Origin: CAZGMJ01 sp964526785 | GTDB lineage: Bacteria > Planctomycetota > Phycisphaerae > Sedimentisphaerales > Anaerobacaceae | Direction of reading: 5' to 3' | Length of the DNA stretch: 64,000 bases | NCBI GenBank assembly: GCA_964526785.1 | Contig: CAZGMJ010000008.1 | Span: 1-64,000 of the forward strand | Shown: piece by piece, positions 8,083 through 17,198 of the stretch | How the letters are laid out: each line of letters begins with the position of its first letter | Position numbering within the stretch: the stretch's first letter is position 1 | Notes under the pieces: generated by a model | The model's input: only the letters and a program-made list of their open reading frames with translations | What the model was told of the DNA's origin: nothing | Database searches by the model: none | Made by a program: the position numbers and the translations under genes

Positions 8083-8955
8083 TTGAGTACTCTAACGAAG
8101 GTTCTAATTGTCCTGCTGACGGTGTCCACCATCTTCCTCTGCGGCATTGTCGTGACGTACGTCGCAAACGCACAGAATTTCAAGGATCTTTACCAGACCC
8201 AGCTTACCAGTGCACGGACGGCAAACGCCAACGAGCAGCGGTGGAAAACCCAGTTGAACGAGAAGATCGCCGAAGCCGACCAGATGAAGACGGAACTGGA
8301 GGGGCAGATCAAATCGCTTCAGACGCAGATCACGCAGCTCAAGAACGATCTTCAGGTCGCCCAAAGGGCACAGCAGGAGGCCACAACCCAGCAGGAGAAA
8401 GCCATCAGCGTGGTCCAGAGCCTCGAGCAGACCAACGCACAACAATTGACGCTGCTGGAGAACACGCAGGCGGAACTCAAGAAGACCGAAACCGAACTGC
8501 AGACGGTCAAGAGCAATCTCAAGGAGACCAACACGGCACTGCTCGAAAAGCTCAGCATCATCTCGCAGCAGGACGAGCGCCTAAAGGAGTTGGTCGAGGA
8601 AAAGACCGAGCTTCAGAACCGGCTGGACCAGTTGCTGCAGAATTACGGCCAGAGGGTACCGGTCAAGGCCGCTCCTTCGACGCCGCAGGTCGAGAAGGCC
8701 AAACCGGCGCCTTCAGTTGAACCGATCGGCCTTAACGGCGTGATCAGCCGGGTCGATGCGAAGAATTCGCTGGCACAGATTTCGATCGGCAGCGCCGACG
8801 GAGTGAAGGAGAATATGAAGTTCCACGTCACACGTGGCGATCAATTCATCTGCGATATTCTGATTCTGGATGTTGACACGGACAAAGCGGTCGGTATTCT
8901 GGACCGCGTGCAGCACCAGCCGAAACCGGGTGATACGGTCAGCACGAATTTGTGA
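8083..8955 (+). CDS. Membrane-anchored coiled-coil protein of the mre operon
   Basis: 290-aa protein with one N-terminal membrane segment (residues 7-28, VLIVLLTVSTIFLCGIVVTY), a long Gln/Lys/Glu-rich coiled coil (about 35-195), a short Pro/Lys linker and a C-terminal beta domain of about 75 residues (GVISRVDAKNSLAQISIGSADGV, FHVTRGD, GDTVSTNL). The layout resembles MreC, with an anchor, coiled coil and small beta barrel, but the sequence is distinct from the MreC encoded downstream. Similar proteins occur in other planctomycetes without assigned function, from memory. The start is TTG, supported by AAAGGAG; no ATG fits. It is the first large gene of the mreBCD-mrdA operon, so a role in organising lateral wall synthesis is inferred. 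Confidence 0.75.
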   Translation: MSTLTKVLIVLLTVSTIFLCGIVVTYVANAQNFKDLYQTQLTSARTANANEQRWKTQLNEKIAEADQMKTELEGQIKSLQTQITQLKNDLQVAQRAQQEATTQQEKAISVVQSLEQTNAQQLTLLENTQAELKKTETELQTVKSNLKETNTALLEKLSIISQQDERLKELVEEKTELQNRLDQLLQNYGQRVPVKAAPSTPQVEKAKPAPSVEPIGLNGVISRVDAKNSLAQISIGSADGVKENMKFHVTRGDQFICDILILDVDTDKAVGILDRVQHQPKPGDTVSTNL

Positions 8956-9053
8956 TCGTTGTGCTTTTCGGGCGACCGAAGGGTTCGTCCCGAACCTAAG
9001 GTGCATAACGGGTGGCCGTTGAACGAACAGTTTTGATACAGTGAGGTCGATAC

Positions 9054-9215
9054 ATGAGTCCCATCGGACAATCACGTAAAGGCAAAACGGGCGTGCCGGA
9101 CAATCTATACACGGCTATTCTGGCCGTTGCCTTCGGCATCGTGCTGGCAAGCGCCGGGTTTGTCGCATATCAGTGCTATACGCAATATGGGACGTTGTTT
9201 TCCATTCCATCATAG
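9054..9215 (+). CDS. Small single-pass membrane protein of the mre operon
   Basis: 53-aa protein: a charged N-terminus (MSPIGQSRKGKTG), one membrane helix (about residues 18-39, LYTAILAVAFGIVLASAG) and a short tail with YQCYTQYG. GTGAGG precedes the ATG by about 8 nt. It sits between the coiled-coil gene and mreB, same strand, with gaps of 98 and 69 bp, so it is very probably cotranscribed. Its size and place suggest a small accessory subunit of the elongation complex; there is no sequence proof of that. Confidence 0.65.
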   Translation: MSPIGQSRKGKTGVPDNLYTAILAVAFGIVLASAGFVAYQCYTQYGTLFSIPS

Positions 9216-9284
9216 CCACTCGATAAGGATGCAGTTGTAGCCTGTCCGCAAGGTAGGGGATAGAAATTCAGAAAGGAGTCGCAA

Positions 9285-10340
9285 GTGTTACTGGACACGG
9301 TCTTGGGTTGGTTTAGCATGGACATGGGTATCGACCTGGGCACCTGCTCTACCCTGGTCTGTGTCCGCGACAAAGGCATCGTCCTCAACGAACCGTCCGT
9401 GGTGGCCGTCCGCAAGGGCACGAACATCGTCCTCAACGGGGGCGAAGCGGTCGGACTGGTCGCCCGCGAGATGCTCGGCAAGACCCCGGGCTCCATCACA
9501 GCCATACGCCCGCTCAAAGACGGCGTCATCAGCGATTTCGAAATCACCGAAGCCATGCTCGGCTACTTCATCCGAAAGGTCCACGGGCGCGGGGGCCTCG
9601 TGCGCCCGAGGGTGGTCATTGCAGTTCCCAGCGGCATCACCGCCGTTGAACGACGCGCGGTAATCGACAGCGCCGAACGGGCGGGGGCCAGGAAAGTCTA
9701 TCTTGTCGACGAACCGATGGCCGCCGGCATAGGCGCCGGTCTGCCCATTACCGACCCGACGGCTTCGATGATCGTCGATATCGGCGGCGGAACCACAGAA
9801 ATCGCAATCATGAGTCTGGCGGATATTGCGACGTCCGAGTCGATTCGGATCGGCGGCGACGATATGGACGAGGCGGTTATCAACCACCTGAAGAAGACGT
9901 ACAACCTCTTGATCGGTGAAGCGCGGGCCGAGAAGGTGAAAATACAGATCGGCTCGGCCGCTCCGCTCGAAGAAGAGTTGACAATGGAGATCGCCGGGCG
10001 GGACACGATATCGGGTCTGCCTCGAAAGATCATCATTACCAGTGAAGAAATCCGCGAGGCCCTGCGGGATCCGATCGCCACGATCATCGATGCCGTGACC
10101 TCGACGCTCGAGAAAGCCGAACCCGAACTGGCGGCGGACCTGATCGAGAATGGTATTCACATTTGCGGGGGCGGCTCGCTGCTGCGGGGAATGGACACGG
10201 TGCTGGCCAACGCGACGGGGTTGGAGGTGACCACGGCCGAAGACCCGCTGAGCTGCGTGGCCAGAGGCACCAGCGTCTATCTGGAGAATCTCGAACTCTG
10301 GAAAGACACGATGGACCACAGTGATTATGGCTGGGAGTAG
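9285..10340 (+). CDS. mreB: Rod shape-determining protein MreB
   Basis: 351-aa bacterial actin that polymerises under the membrane and guides lateral peptidoglycan synthesis. The actin-fold signatures are in order: phosphate 1 loop MGIDLGTCSTLVCV, connecting AVPSGITAVERRAVIDSAERAG, phosphate 2 loop MIVDIGGGTTEIAIMSL, and the adenosine loop GIHICGGGSLLRGMD. Length is typical. The N-terminus (MLLDTVLGWFSM) is hydrophobic and amphipathic, as in membrane-binding MreB proteins. The start is GTG with AAAGGAG upstream. Followed at 53 bp by mreC. Confidence 0.97.
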   Translation: MLLDTVLGWFSMDMGIDLGTCSTLVCVRDKGIVLNEPSVVAVRKGTNIVLNGGEAVGLVAREMLGKTPGSITAIRPLKDGVISDFEITEAMLGYFIRKVHGRGGLVRPRVVIAVPSGITAVERRAVIDSAERAGARKVYLVDEPMAAGIGAGLPITDPTASMIVDIGGGTTEIAIMSLADIATSESIRIGGDDMDEAVINHLKKTYNLLIGEARAEKVKIQIGSAAPLEEELTMEIAGRDTISGLPRKIIITSEEIREALRDPIATIIDAVTSTLEKAEPELAADLIENGIHICGGGSLLRGMDTVLANATGLEVTTAEDPLSCVARGTSVYLENLELWKDTMDHSDYGWE

Positions 10341-10393
10341 CCCGCGATATCAGCTAATCGAAGAATAACTCGGTCACGGACTGACGGAACAAT

Positions 10394-11182
10394 ATGGCAA
10401 GGAAGCGATTACAGGTCTCAAGACGCATGCTTTTTATCTGGCTCGTGATGGGCAGTGCGATCCTTCTGCTCGTACCACAGAGTGTGACCGGACAGTTCCA
10501 GCTTGCGTTCGCGCACGTATTCCGCTGGCCCTTGAGCGTGGGCCGAACCATCTCGCTTTCGACACGTGTCAATCAACGGCGGGAGAATGTGGTGCCGCGG
10601 GAAAAGTATGAACAGCTGGAGGTGCACGTCGCCAACCTGCAGGTCCAGTTGCGCCAGGCCCAGCTCAAAATCGAGCAACTCTCCAACCTGCGGCAGCGAT
10701 ATCCTTTGTCCGGCGCAGGATTCGTCCCGGCCCAGGTCATCACTGCCAACATCACGCCCCTTCGGTGCGAACTGGTCATCAATCGCGGTCAGGACGAAGG
10801 CATTCGGACCGGTCAATTCGTTCTGGCCGATAACAGCGTTATCGGGACCGTCATAAGCGTGGACTCGCGGACCGCACGGATACGTCTGATTACCGACCGC
10901 GAATCCAAGATCGCCGTCAAGATCGGCGACGCGGACCGCTTCATGCACGGATGCGGCGACAGCCAGGCGCGCGTGCCCATGATTAAAACGAAAGTACCCG
11001 TTGGAGCGAAGGTCGTGGCTTCCGAAAAGGCCGGCTTTTTGGACGTCCCGATGGTGGTGGGCGACGTGGTGCAATGCGAGAATAACAGCCAGAGCGCACT
11101 GTTGTGGGATCTGATCGTCGAGCCGGTCGGCGATCTGGGTAAGCTGCAGAAGGTAACGGTTGTCGTGATGAATCCGGATTAA
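10394..11182 (+). CDS. mreC: Rod shape-determining protein MreC
   Basis: 262-aa bitopic membrane protein of the elongasome. A membrane segment (about residues 11-30) is followed by a coiled coil (about 60-98, REKYEQLEVHVANLQVQLRQ) and the paired beta-barrel domain with the family motifs VITANITPLRCELVINRG, GQFVLADNSVIGTVISV and RIRLITDRESKIAVKI. It links MreB and MreD to the periplasmic PBP2. Gene order mreB-mreC-mreD-mrdA is conserved here. Confidence 0.95.
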   Translation: MARKRLQVSRRMLFIWLVMGSAILLLVPQSVTGQFQLAFAHVFRWPLSVGRTISLSTRVNQRRENVVPREKYEQLEVHVANLQVQLRQAQLKIEQLSNLRQRYPLSGAGFVPAQVITANITPLRCELVINRGQDEGIRTGQFVLADNSVIGTVISVDSRTARIRLITDRESKIAVKIGDADRFMHGCGDSQARVPMIKTKVPVGAKVVASEKAGFLDVPMVVGDVVQCENNSQSALLWDLIVEPVGDLGKLQKVTVVVMNPD

Positions 11183-11234
11183 TGTCGGGCCGTCGGCGAG
11201 GCCCACGGAGAGCACGGATGACACATCGAGGTCA

Positions 11235-11726
11235 ATGCTGATGCGCTGGCTGCGGTTTGCGTTTCTCGTTCTTCTGATGACTATTCTGCAGGCCAGTTTT
11301 GTGGCGGCGCTGGACATACGACCTCATTTGCTCTTGATCACGCTGGTCTTTTTCGCCGTCTACTGCGATCTTACAGACGCGATCATTGCCTCATTTGCCA
11401 TCGGGCTCGCAGCCGATCTCATCGGTTCGGCCGTCGGCGCGCACATGATCAGCTTCGGCTTGTTCGGCACCCTGATGGCCTATCTCAATCGCGTCATGGC
11501 GGTCCGCAAGATGCCGTATCAGGCCGGGGCCATCTTCATTATGGGATTTTTGTCGCTGGGCGCGGCGCATCTGCTGGCGTACCTCGTGAAGGATCAGGCC
11601 GTCTCTCCGAGGCTCCATTGGGAATTGCTCTGGACGAGCGGCTGCTCCGGCGTGATCGGTCCGTTTTTGTTCTTGCCCATGGCCTGGTGGATGCGTATAA
11701 AGGTAGATCGCTTCGGCCGTCGCTGA
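11235..11726 (+). CDS. mreD: Rod shape-determining protein MreD
   Basis: 163-aa integral membrane protein with about five hydrophobic helices, the usual MreD size and hydropathy. Recognisable parts are LRFAFLVLLMTILQASFV at the N-terminus and IASFAIGLAADLIGSAVGAH in the middle, which matches the conserved GLxxDL region. Partner of MreC and PBP2 in lateral wall growth. Position between mreC and mrdA confirms the call. Confidence 0.92.
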   Translation: MLMRWLRFAFLVLLMTILQASFVAALDIRPHLLLITLVFFAVYCDLTDAIIASFAIGLAADLIGSAVGAHMISFGLFGTLMAYLNRVMAVRKMPYQAGAIFIMGFLSLGAAHLLAYLVKDQAVSPRLHWELLWTSGCSGVIGPFLFLPMAWWMRIKVDRFGRR

Positions 11727-11778
11727 ACGTGCCGAACGCCGGAAGTCGCAAACCGCACGAGACCAGGTTCACTACCCC

Positions 11779-13929
11779 ATGTACGATAAACGCATCAAGA
11801 TCTTCATGGCATTCAGCGCCCTGCTGCTGCTGGTCTGTATGGCCCGCCTGGCCCAGATGCAACTGCTGCCCGGTTCGTCCGTTCAGAGTGAAATATCTCA
11901 GCTTCGCGCCCAGGGTCAGAGTACCAGGCAGCTTCAGACGGTGCGCGGCAAGATCCTCGACCGAAATTCGAATATTCTTGCAACGGACGAAGCCCGCTTT
12001 CATCTCTGCATCCGCTACGAGTTGTCTTCGATTCTCGACGATCGCGTTCGCAAGGCCAGGCTGCTTCGAGCGGAGCGCAAATCGGTCCGCCGGGGGGCCG
12101 AATCGCCCGTGATCAGAGAGCGGGAATTGCTGGACGCGCGTCTGGATGAACTCGAGCAGGTCCTGGCCAAGTGTGAGAAGTTTGGTGTGGAGCGGATGGA
12201 ATTGGAGCAGGAAATCCGCGAGATCAATAACACAATATGGAACACGCGGGCGTTTCTGGCCTGGTGGCGCAATTACCCGGACCAGCAGCGCAGGGCACTG
12301 TATGGCAGCATCGGGGCAATACCTGTTGACGTGGCCATGCGCGACTTCGTCCAGAAGCAGCCGGACAACGACAAGCGGATTCTGCTGACCACCGAGGTGG
12401 ACATCCCCAAGATGGACAAGGAATACCCCCTCTTCGAACTGCGGACAGACGACGATGTATTCACCGCCCAGCTCGAGTTCATGGACATTGCGGGAATAGA
12501 GATTCAGGCTCAGGGCAGGCGAGTGTACCCGTTCGGATCGGCGGCGTGTCAAACCATCGGGTGGGTCGGACCGGCAACACAGGAAACTGACAGACTCGCT
12601 TTCGATCCGAACGACCGGCTCTCACACTATCTGGTCGGCGAAGTCTGCGGCAGAGAAGACGGGGTCGAGTATGTCTGCGAGGCAATCCTCCGCGGCAGGC
12701 GAGGCGAGCTTGTCTACGATATCGACCGCCAACTCATCCGCCGGACCGAGACCACATTCGGCGGTAATGTGCAACTGACACTGGACATCGAACTACAGCA
12801 ACAAATCGAGCAGTATCTGACCGAATACGAGCATGAGCCGGGATGCGGCCCCGGCATGGCTGCCATCGTCATGGATTCGGCGAGCAATGAGATTCTCGCG
12901 CTGGCATCGCTGCCGGTCTACGACCTCAACGTCGTTCGTCGATCGTACGGCGAATTGGTCAATGATCCGAACAAGCCGTTGATCAACCGGACCGTCAATC
13001 GCTGGTACCCGCCCGGCTCGGTCGTCAAACCGCTGACGCTCATTATCGGCATGGAAACCGGCCATATAACCTCCGGCGAGGTCATCAACTGCCCTGCCCG
13101 CAAGGCGCCACAATACTGGCCGAACTGCTGGATATTCAACGAATATCGTATCGGACACGACAGTTGGTGGCAAAACAACGCCCGCAACGCCATCAAGGGA
13201 AGCTGCAATATCTATTTCTCGCACCTGGCCGACCGCGTCAAGCCGCGGACGCTGCAACGATGGTTGTTCGAGTTCGGTTACGGACGGCCTTTGCTCGATT
13301 GTCCCGATTCGATCGACCACACACAATTCGCGCGGGATTTTCGCGAACTGCCGGGGATGATCTCCAGCGAGAATCCGGACGGCACAGTCGAGGATTTCAA
13401 CGATATCCCTCCACTCGCAGGCTCGGAGAGACGATGGTTCGGGATGGGCCAGGGTAAACTGCTGACCACGCCACTGCAAGTCGCCAATGCCATGGCCGCT
13501 ATCGAGCGGCGCGGTGTGTTCTACTACCCACGGCTTTTCACCGCCGACCGCACTGCAGCCACAGAAGGTACGGACCTTGGGATTTCCGCACACACGATGG
13601 CAACCGTGCTCGACGGCATGCATGCCGTCGTAAATGAACCGCAGGGCACCGCATATAAGATGTTCCAGCCCGCCCTTTCGCAATTTTCACAAGAGAAGGT
13701 CGAAGTATACGGCAAGACCGGCTCGACCCAGCCCGCCCACGCATGGTTCGCAGGCTTCGCCAGGGATAATGCCGACAGGAGCATCGCCGTTGCGGTTGTG
13801 GTCGAGGGAGGCCAGCACGGTTCGAGCGACGCCGCACCTCTGGCGCGGGACATCATTCAGTTCTGCGTCGAAGCAGGATACGTGGGCACACCCGTTGTGG
13901 AAGAATCCGTGGCGAATCCCGACAGTTGA
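11779..13929 (+). CDS. mrdA: Penicillin-binding protein 2 (elongation transpeptidase)
   Basis: 716-aa class B penicillin-binding protein that cross-links peptidoglycan during elongation. It has an N-terminal anchor (residues about 9-28), a dimerisation region with VRGKILDRNSNILATD, and a transpeptidase domain with all three motifs: S414-V-V-K417 after RWYPPG, S475-C-N477 and K646-T-G648. A long charged insert (about residues 85-185) in the pedestal region makes it longer than the E. coli protein (633 aa). Last gene of the mre operon; its stop is only 7 bp from the stop of the opposing glycosyltransferase gene. Confidence 0.95.
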   Translation: MYDKRIKIFMAFSALLLLVCMARLAQMQLLPGSSVQSEISQLRAQGQSTRQLQTVRGKILDRNSNILATDEARFHLCIRYELSSILDDRVRKARLLRAERKSVRRGAESPVIRERELLDARLDELEQVLAKCEKFGVERMELEQEIREINNTIWNTRAFLAWWRNYPDQQRRALYGSIGAIPVDVAMRDFVQKQPDNDKRILLTTEVDIPKMDKEYPLFELRTDDDVFTAQLEFMDIAGIEIQAQGRRVYPFGSAACQTIGWVGPATQETDRLAFDPNDRLSHYLVGEVCGREDGVEYVCEAILRGRRGELVYDIDRQLIRRTETTFGGNVQLTLDIELQQQIEQYLTEYEHEPGCGPGMAAIVMDSASNEILALASLPVYDLNVVRRSYGELVNDPNKPLINRTVNRWYPPGSVVKPLTLIIGMETGHITSGEVINCPARKAPQYWPNCWIFNEYRIGHDSWWQNNARNAIKGSCNIYFSHLADRVKPRTLQRWLFEFGYGRPLLDCPDSIDHTQFARDFRELPGMISSENPDGTVEDFNDIPPLAGSERRWFGMGQGKLLTTPLQVANAMAAIERRGVFYYPRLFTADRTAATEGTDLGISAHTMATVLDGMHAVVNEPQGTAYKMFQPALSQFSQEKVEVYGKTGSTQPAHAWFAGFARDNADRSIAVAVVVEGGQHGSSDAAPLARDIIQFCVEAGYVGTPVVEESVANPDS

Positions 13930-13936
13930 TTCAGCC

Positions 13937-15013
13937 TCACACACTGATGTCTATGGGGCGATAGAGGCGGTTGAATACCTCCTGCAGGATTTCAAAGAAG
14001 CGCTCGTTGTCCGGCCGGAGAATGCGTTTGTCCTGCGGCTCGGGCTCATCCAGCAAATCCAGGAAGCGCCTCATCGAATCGGTGTCTACCTGTTCGGCCG
14101 ATATACCCAGTTTGAGCTTCTCGATGTACCGGGCATTGATAAGCTGTTCGTACTGGTTGGCCAGCGGCAGCAGGAGCATCTTCTTTCGAAGATACATGCA
14201 TTCGCTGATCAGCGAGAATCCCGCCGACGCCGCAACGCCCCGCGCGCCGGCCAGGTCCGCCAGAAAACCTTCGGTCGACCTTTCTTTGAGCGTGCAGTTG
14301 CCGTGCTCGGCCGCCCTGTTGAAGCCGTACACAACGAAGCGGGCGTGGTCGAATCGGTTAAGCGTTTCGAGTAATTCGTCGAGGTTCTGCCCCGTGGTGG
14401 AATAGACGAGGATGTGCTCGCCTCGTGTCACATCAAGCTCGGTCACAACAGGCCGTACGATCGGAGGGGCCAGCACGGCGGAGTCTATCCGAAGCGGCGC
14501 ATCGAAAAAGTTGATGATGACGTACGCGACCGCCCCGACATAGTGGCATTCGGTGATCACGCCGGCTGTTAGACGGGAGAACCAGTTCTTCTGTGGATGA
14601 TCGAGCTTGCAGAGTGTCAGCATGTGTTCGTGGTCGATGCTGATGAACGGAACACGGTTGCGCAAAGCCCACCATGCACTGAACGGCTCGAAATCGGAAA
14701 TGACCAGATCGGGATTGAACGGTTCGAAGTGTTCTCGGAAGAGTTCGGCGTTTACCCTGTTACCTTCGGGCAAATTGCGAAGGTTCTGTTTCAGCGTTTC
14801 GGATTTGTCGATCCGTTCGCCTTCGAAGGCAAAGGACAGGCCGAAGACCTCGTGTACCCGGGGGCCGAAATACTGCTTGAGGTAGAGCAACGATTTGCGC
14901 GAGCCGACGAACATAACATTGTGACCGGCGTCGAGCAACCGCTGGCCGATCATGTGCGACCGGCTGCTATGACCGAATCCCTCCCCCGCGACTGCATAGA
15001 TTATCCTTGCCAT
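13937..15013 (-). CDS. GT-B glycosyltransferase, MurG/GT28-like
   Basis: 358-aa cytosolic glycosyltransferase-like protein. The N-terminus MARIIYAVAGEGFGHSSRS has the Gly-rich loop of GT-B enzymes. The C-terminal half contains ILVYSTTGQNLDELL and a nucleotide-sugar-binding region with GFSLISECMYLRKKMLLLPLANQYEQ. This resembles the family 28-like group of uncharacterised glycosyltransferases (PF13528 type) more than true MurG. Acceptor and donor are unknown. The ATG at 15013 has GGAGGG about 9 nt upstream. It follows ftsI on the same strand with a 63-bp gap, so it may be cotranscribed with the division cluster and act on an envelope glycan; that link is inferred. Confidence 0.75.
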   Translation of the reverse strand: MARIIYAVAGEGFGHSSRSHMIGQRLLDAGHNVMFVGSRKSLLYLKQYFGPRVHEVFGLSFAFEGERIDKSETLKQNLRNLPEGNRVNAELFREHFEPFNPDLVISDFEPFSAWWALRNRVPFISIDHEHMLTLCKLDHPQKNWFSRLTAGVITECHYVGAVAYVIINFFDAPLRIDSAVLAPPIVRPVVTELDVTRGEHILVYSTTGQNLDELLETLNRFDHARFVVYGFNRAAEHGNCTLKERSTEGFLADLAGARGVAASAGFSLISECMYLRKKMLLLPLANQYEQLINARYIEKLKLGISAEQVDTDSMRRFLDLLDEPEPQDKRILRPDNERFFEILQEVFNRLYRPIDISV

Positions 15014-15076
15014 ATCATGCGTTCCCTCCGGCTGCAAGTGGATATCGGACCGGTTGCCACGCTGTCCTTTCGGGCA

Positions 15077-16786
15077 TCATCCGCCGAGCTTCTCCAGATA
15101 CGTAAGCGTCTTTTCGATGATGGTGGCCGCAACCGGCGACGCAACGCGACCTCCCGTATAGCCCTTGCCCAGACTTCTGTCGGGTTTGCGAATAGACACG
15201 AGCACGACAATCTCGGGATCCTCGGCGGGCGCCCCGGCGATGAACGAAGCTACATAATCGCGCTTCGAATAGGTTCCCAGCCCCGGGTCGTAGATATTTG
15301 CGGTGCCGGTTTTGCCGAACACCTGCCATCTGTCCAGTTTCGCACGCTTTCCCGTACCCTCATTGACTACCGCCGCCATCGCTTCGCCGATGATCCACGT
15401 CGCCACATCGGGGCTGATGATGTATCCCACCGGCGGAGCCGGCTCGTTCCGTCTGACAACGCGTCCGTCCGGGTCGACGATGGCCTTGACCAGATAAGGC
15501 TCAACCAGCCGGCCTTCGTTGGCGAGGATACAGTAGGCCCGAATGACCTGCAGCGCCGTGACGGAGATTTCCTGCCCGTAGGGCACGCGTGTTACGCTGT
15601 ATTCGTTCCATAGCTCGGGCTCGCGCAACTGGCCCGTCGCACGGCTCGCACAGGGCAGTTCGATGTCGACGGTCTTGCCGAAGCCCAGCAGACGCAATCC
15701 CTTGTACAGCCTCTCGGCCCCCAGTCGCTGACCGATCTTTGCCATGCCGATATTGCTCGACTTAATGAGAATACCCTTTGGCGTAAGCTCTCCAAAACCC
15801 TCCCGATATTCATGAATCGTCCCGAAACCGCTGCCTCTGCCCCCGTATGCACCGTTCTCGCAGAAGATAGTCTCCCCGTGCCTCACCAGTCCGCTGTCCA
15901 GCGCAATGGACATGACAATCGGCTTCATGATGCTGCCGGGCTCGAACGTATCGATAACGGCCCCGCTGACGAATAGATTCGGATCGGCCGTACTCGCCTC
16001 GGTTGGCTCGAAATCGGGAAGTGAGACCATCGCCAGTATTTCGCCCGTCTCCGGCTTTGCCACAACCGCTGCGGCACTCTCGGCGTTGTATTCCTCCAAT
16101 CGGGCCGCCAATTCGTCCCTGGCAAACTTCTGAACCGTTGCGTCGATCGTCAGCAGAACGCCGTCGCCGTCGCGGAGGCGCCCCTCGAACTCCTTGGGAC
16201 GGATCGGTCTTCGATGGACATCCTTGAAGAATACGCTGCTGGCGGAAGTGCCGCTCAACTGCTCGTCGAATTGAAACTCGATGCCCTCAAGGCCGCGGCT
16301 GAACGGGGGCCTGCTGACGAAACCGACGATGTTCGACATCAATCTACCGGTCGGGTAGTAGCGGACCCAGCGAGACTCGACGCCGACGCCATGCATGGAA
16401 GCCGCCTGCTCGCACTGACTGACGTTGGCATCATCCACGATCGTCGGCCGCAGAGCATCGGCCCGCACGATGGCGTCGAATATATCCATTGTATGCGTAC
16501 CCGTAATCGTCGCCAACTCCATCGCTGTCTTGTTCGGATCCTTGATGACGACTGAATCGGCAAAGATTACCTGCGTCCTGTTACTTGCAGCCAAAACACG
16601 CCCTCGGCAATCCAGGATCGCTCCGCGTTGCGGATACCGCGTGGTCCGCAGGAGACGCTGGTTGGCCGCACGATCAGCATACTCGGCAGCCTGGATCTGC
16701 TGCAGTTGATAGCAACGAGCCCCCAGCCCGAACAAAGCCAGGGTCAGCAGCATCAATACAATGACCGTTATCCGTGCTATTCTCAA
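15077..16786 (-). CDS. ftsI: Division transpeptidase FtsI (PBP3)
   Basis: 569-aa class B penicillin-binding protein for septal peptidoglycan cross-linking. N-terminal membrane anchor (residues 5-23), then the dimerisation domain (YPQRGAILDCRGRVLAAS), then the transpeptidase with S285-I-M-K288 in FEPGSIMKP, S343-S-N345 and K492-T-G-T495. No PASTA domains. The start is TTG, supported by GGAGG about 15 nt and GGGAG about 5 nt upstream; no ATG is near. It lies downstream of the ftsL-like gene and in the mraZ-rsmH cluster, the standard setting for ftsI, which separates it from the mrdA product nearby. Confidence 0.93.
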   Translation of the reverse strand: MRIARITVIVLMLLTLALFGLGARCYQLQQIQAAEYADRAANQRLLRTTRYPQRGAILDCRGRVLAASNRTQVIFADSVVIKDPNKTAMELATITGTHTMDIFDAIVRADALRPTIVDDANVSQCEQAASMHGVGVESRWVRYYPTGRLMSNIVGFVSRPPFSRGLEGIEFQFDEQLSGTSASSVFFKDVHRRPIRPKEFEGRLRDGDGVLLTIDATVQKFARDELAARLEEYNAESAAAVVAKPETGEILAMVSLPDFEPTEASTADPNLFVSGAVIDTFEPGSIMKPIVMSIALDSGLVRHGETIFCENGAYGGRGSGFGTIHEYREGFGELTPKGILIKSSNIGMAKIGQRLGAERLYKGLRLLGFGKTVDIELPCASRATGQLREPELWNEYSVTRVPYGQEISVTALQVIRAYCILANEGRLVEPYLVKAIVDPDGRVVRRNEPAPPVGYIISPDVATWIIGEAMAAVVNEGTGKRAKLDRWQVFGKTGTANIYDPGLGTYSKRDYVASFIAGAPAEDPEIVVLVSIRKPDRSLGKGYTGGRVASPVAATIIEKTLTYLEKLGG

Positions 16787-16905
16787 GACGCTCCCAGCCT
16801 CCGTAGGAATTCATGCCGGTCGCCGACCGGCTAACGTTCATCTCCATCCTCGCGCTGCCCTCAAAGAGCCTTCACGGGACCAATCCGCCTGATCCGTGCG
16901 ACGGG

Positions 16906-17124
16906 TCATTCTTCCGCTTCGAGATGCTCTGAAACGGTCTCCGGGTTCAGGAGGTTTTCGACCTGAATCTGCTTCGCTCGCAACTGCTGGGTCAGCCAGC
17001 TTTGTTCGACCTTCTCCTTCCGCCTCAGGTAAAACAGTTGATCTTCCGACCGCCGCAGGTAAACAGCGAATACCGAAATAGCCGTGAAGTAAAAGACCAC
17101 AAACACGAAGCGAAATCGGGACAT
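16906..17124 (-). CDS. ftsL: FtsL-like septum protein
   Basis: 72-aa bitopic protein: cytoplasmic MSRFR, one membrane helix (about residues 6-22, FVFVVFYFTAISVFAVY), then a charged coiled-coil stretch ending LNPETVSEHLEAEE. FtsL proteins are too divergent for motif calls; the identification rests on size, topology and the place between rsmH and ftsI. In other bacteria FtsL recruits FtsQBWI components to the septum. The ribosome-binding site is weak. Confidence 0.7.
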   Translation of the reverse strand: MSRFRFVFVVFYFTAISVFAVYLRRSEDQLFYLRRKEKVEQSWLTQQLRAKQIQVENLLNPETVSEHLEAEE

Positions 17125-17198
17125 TCGGATCCAACTGTCAATGGTGAACCAAGCGCATCACATATAACCGTACAAACGCCTTCATGACGCGGCCTCAC

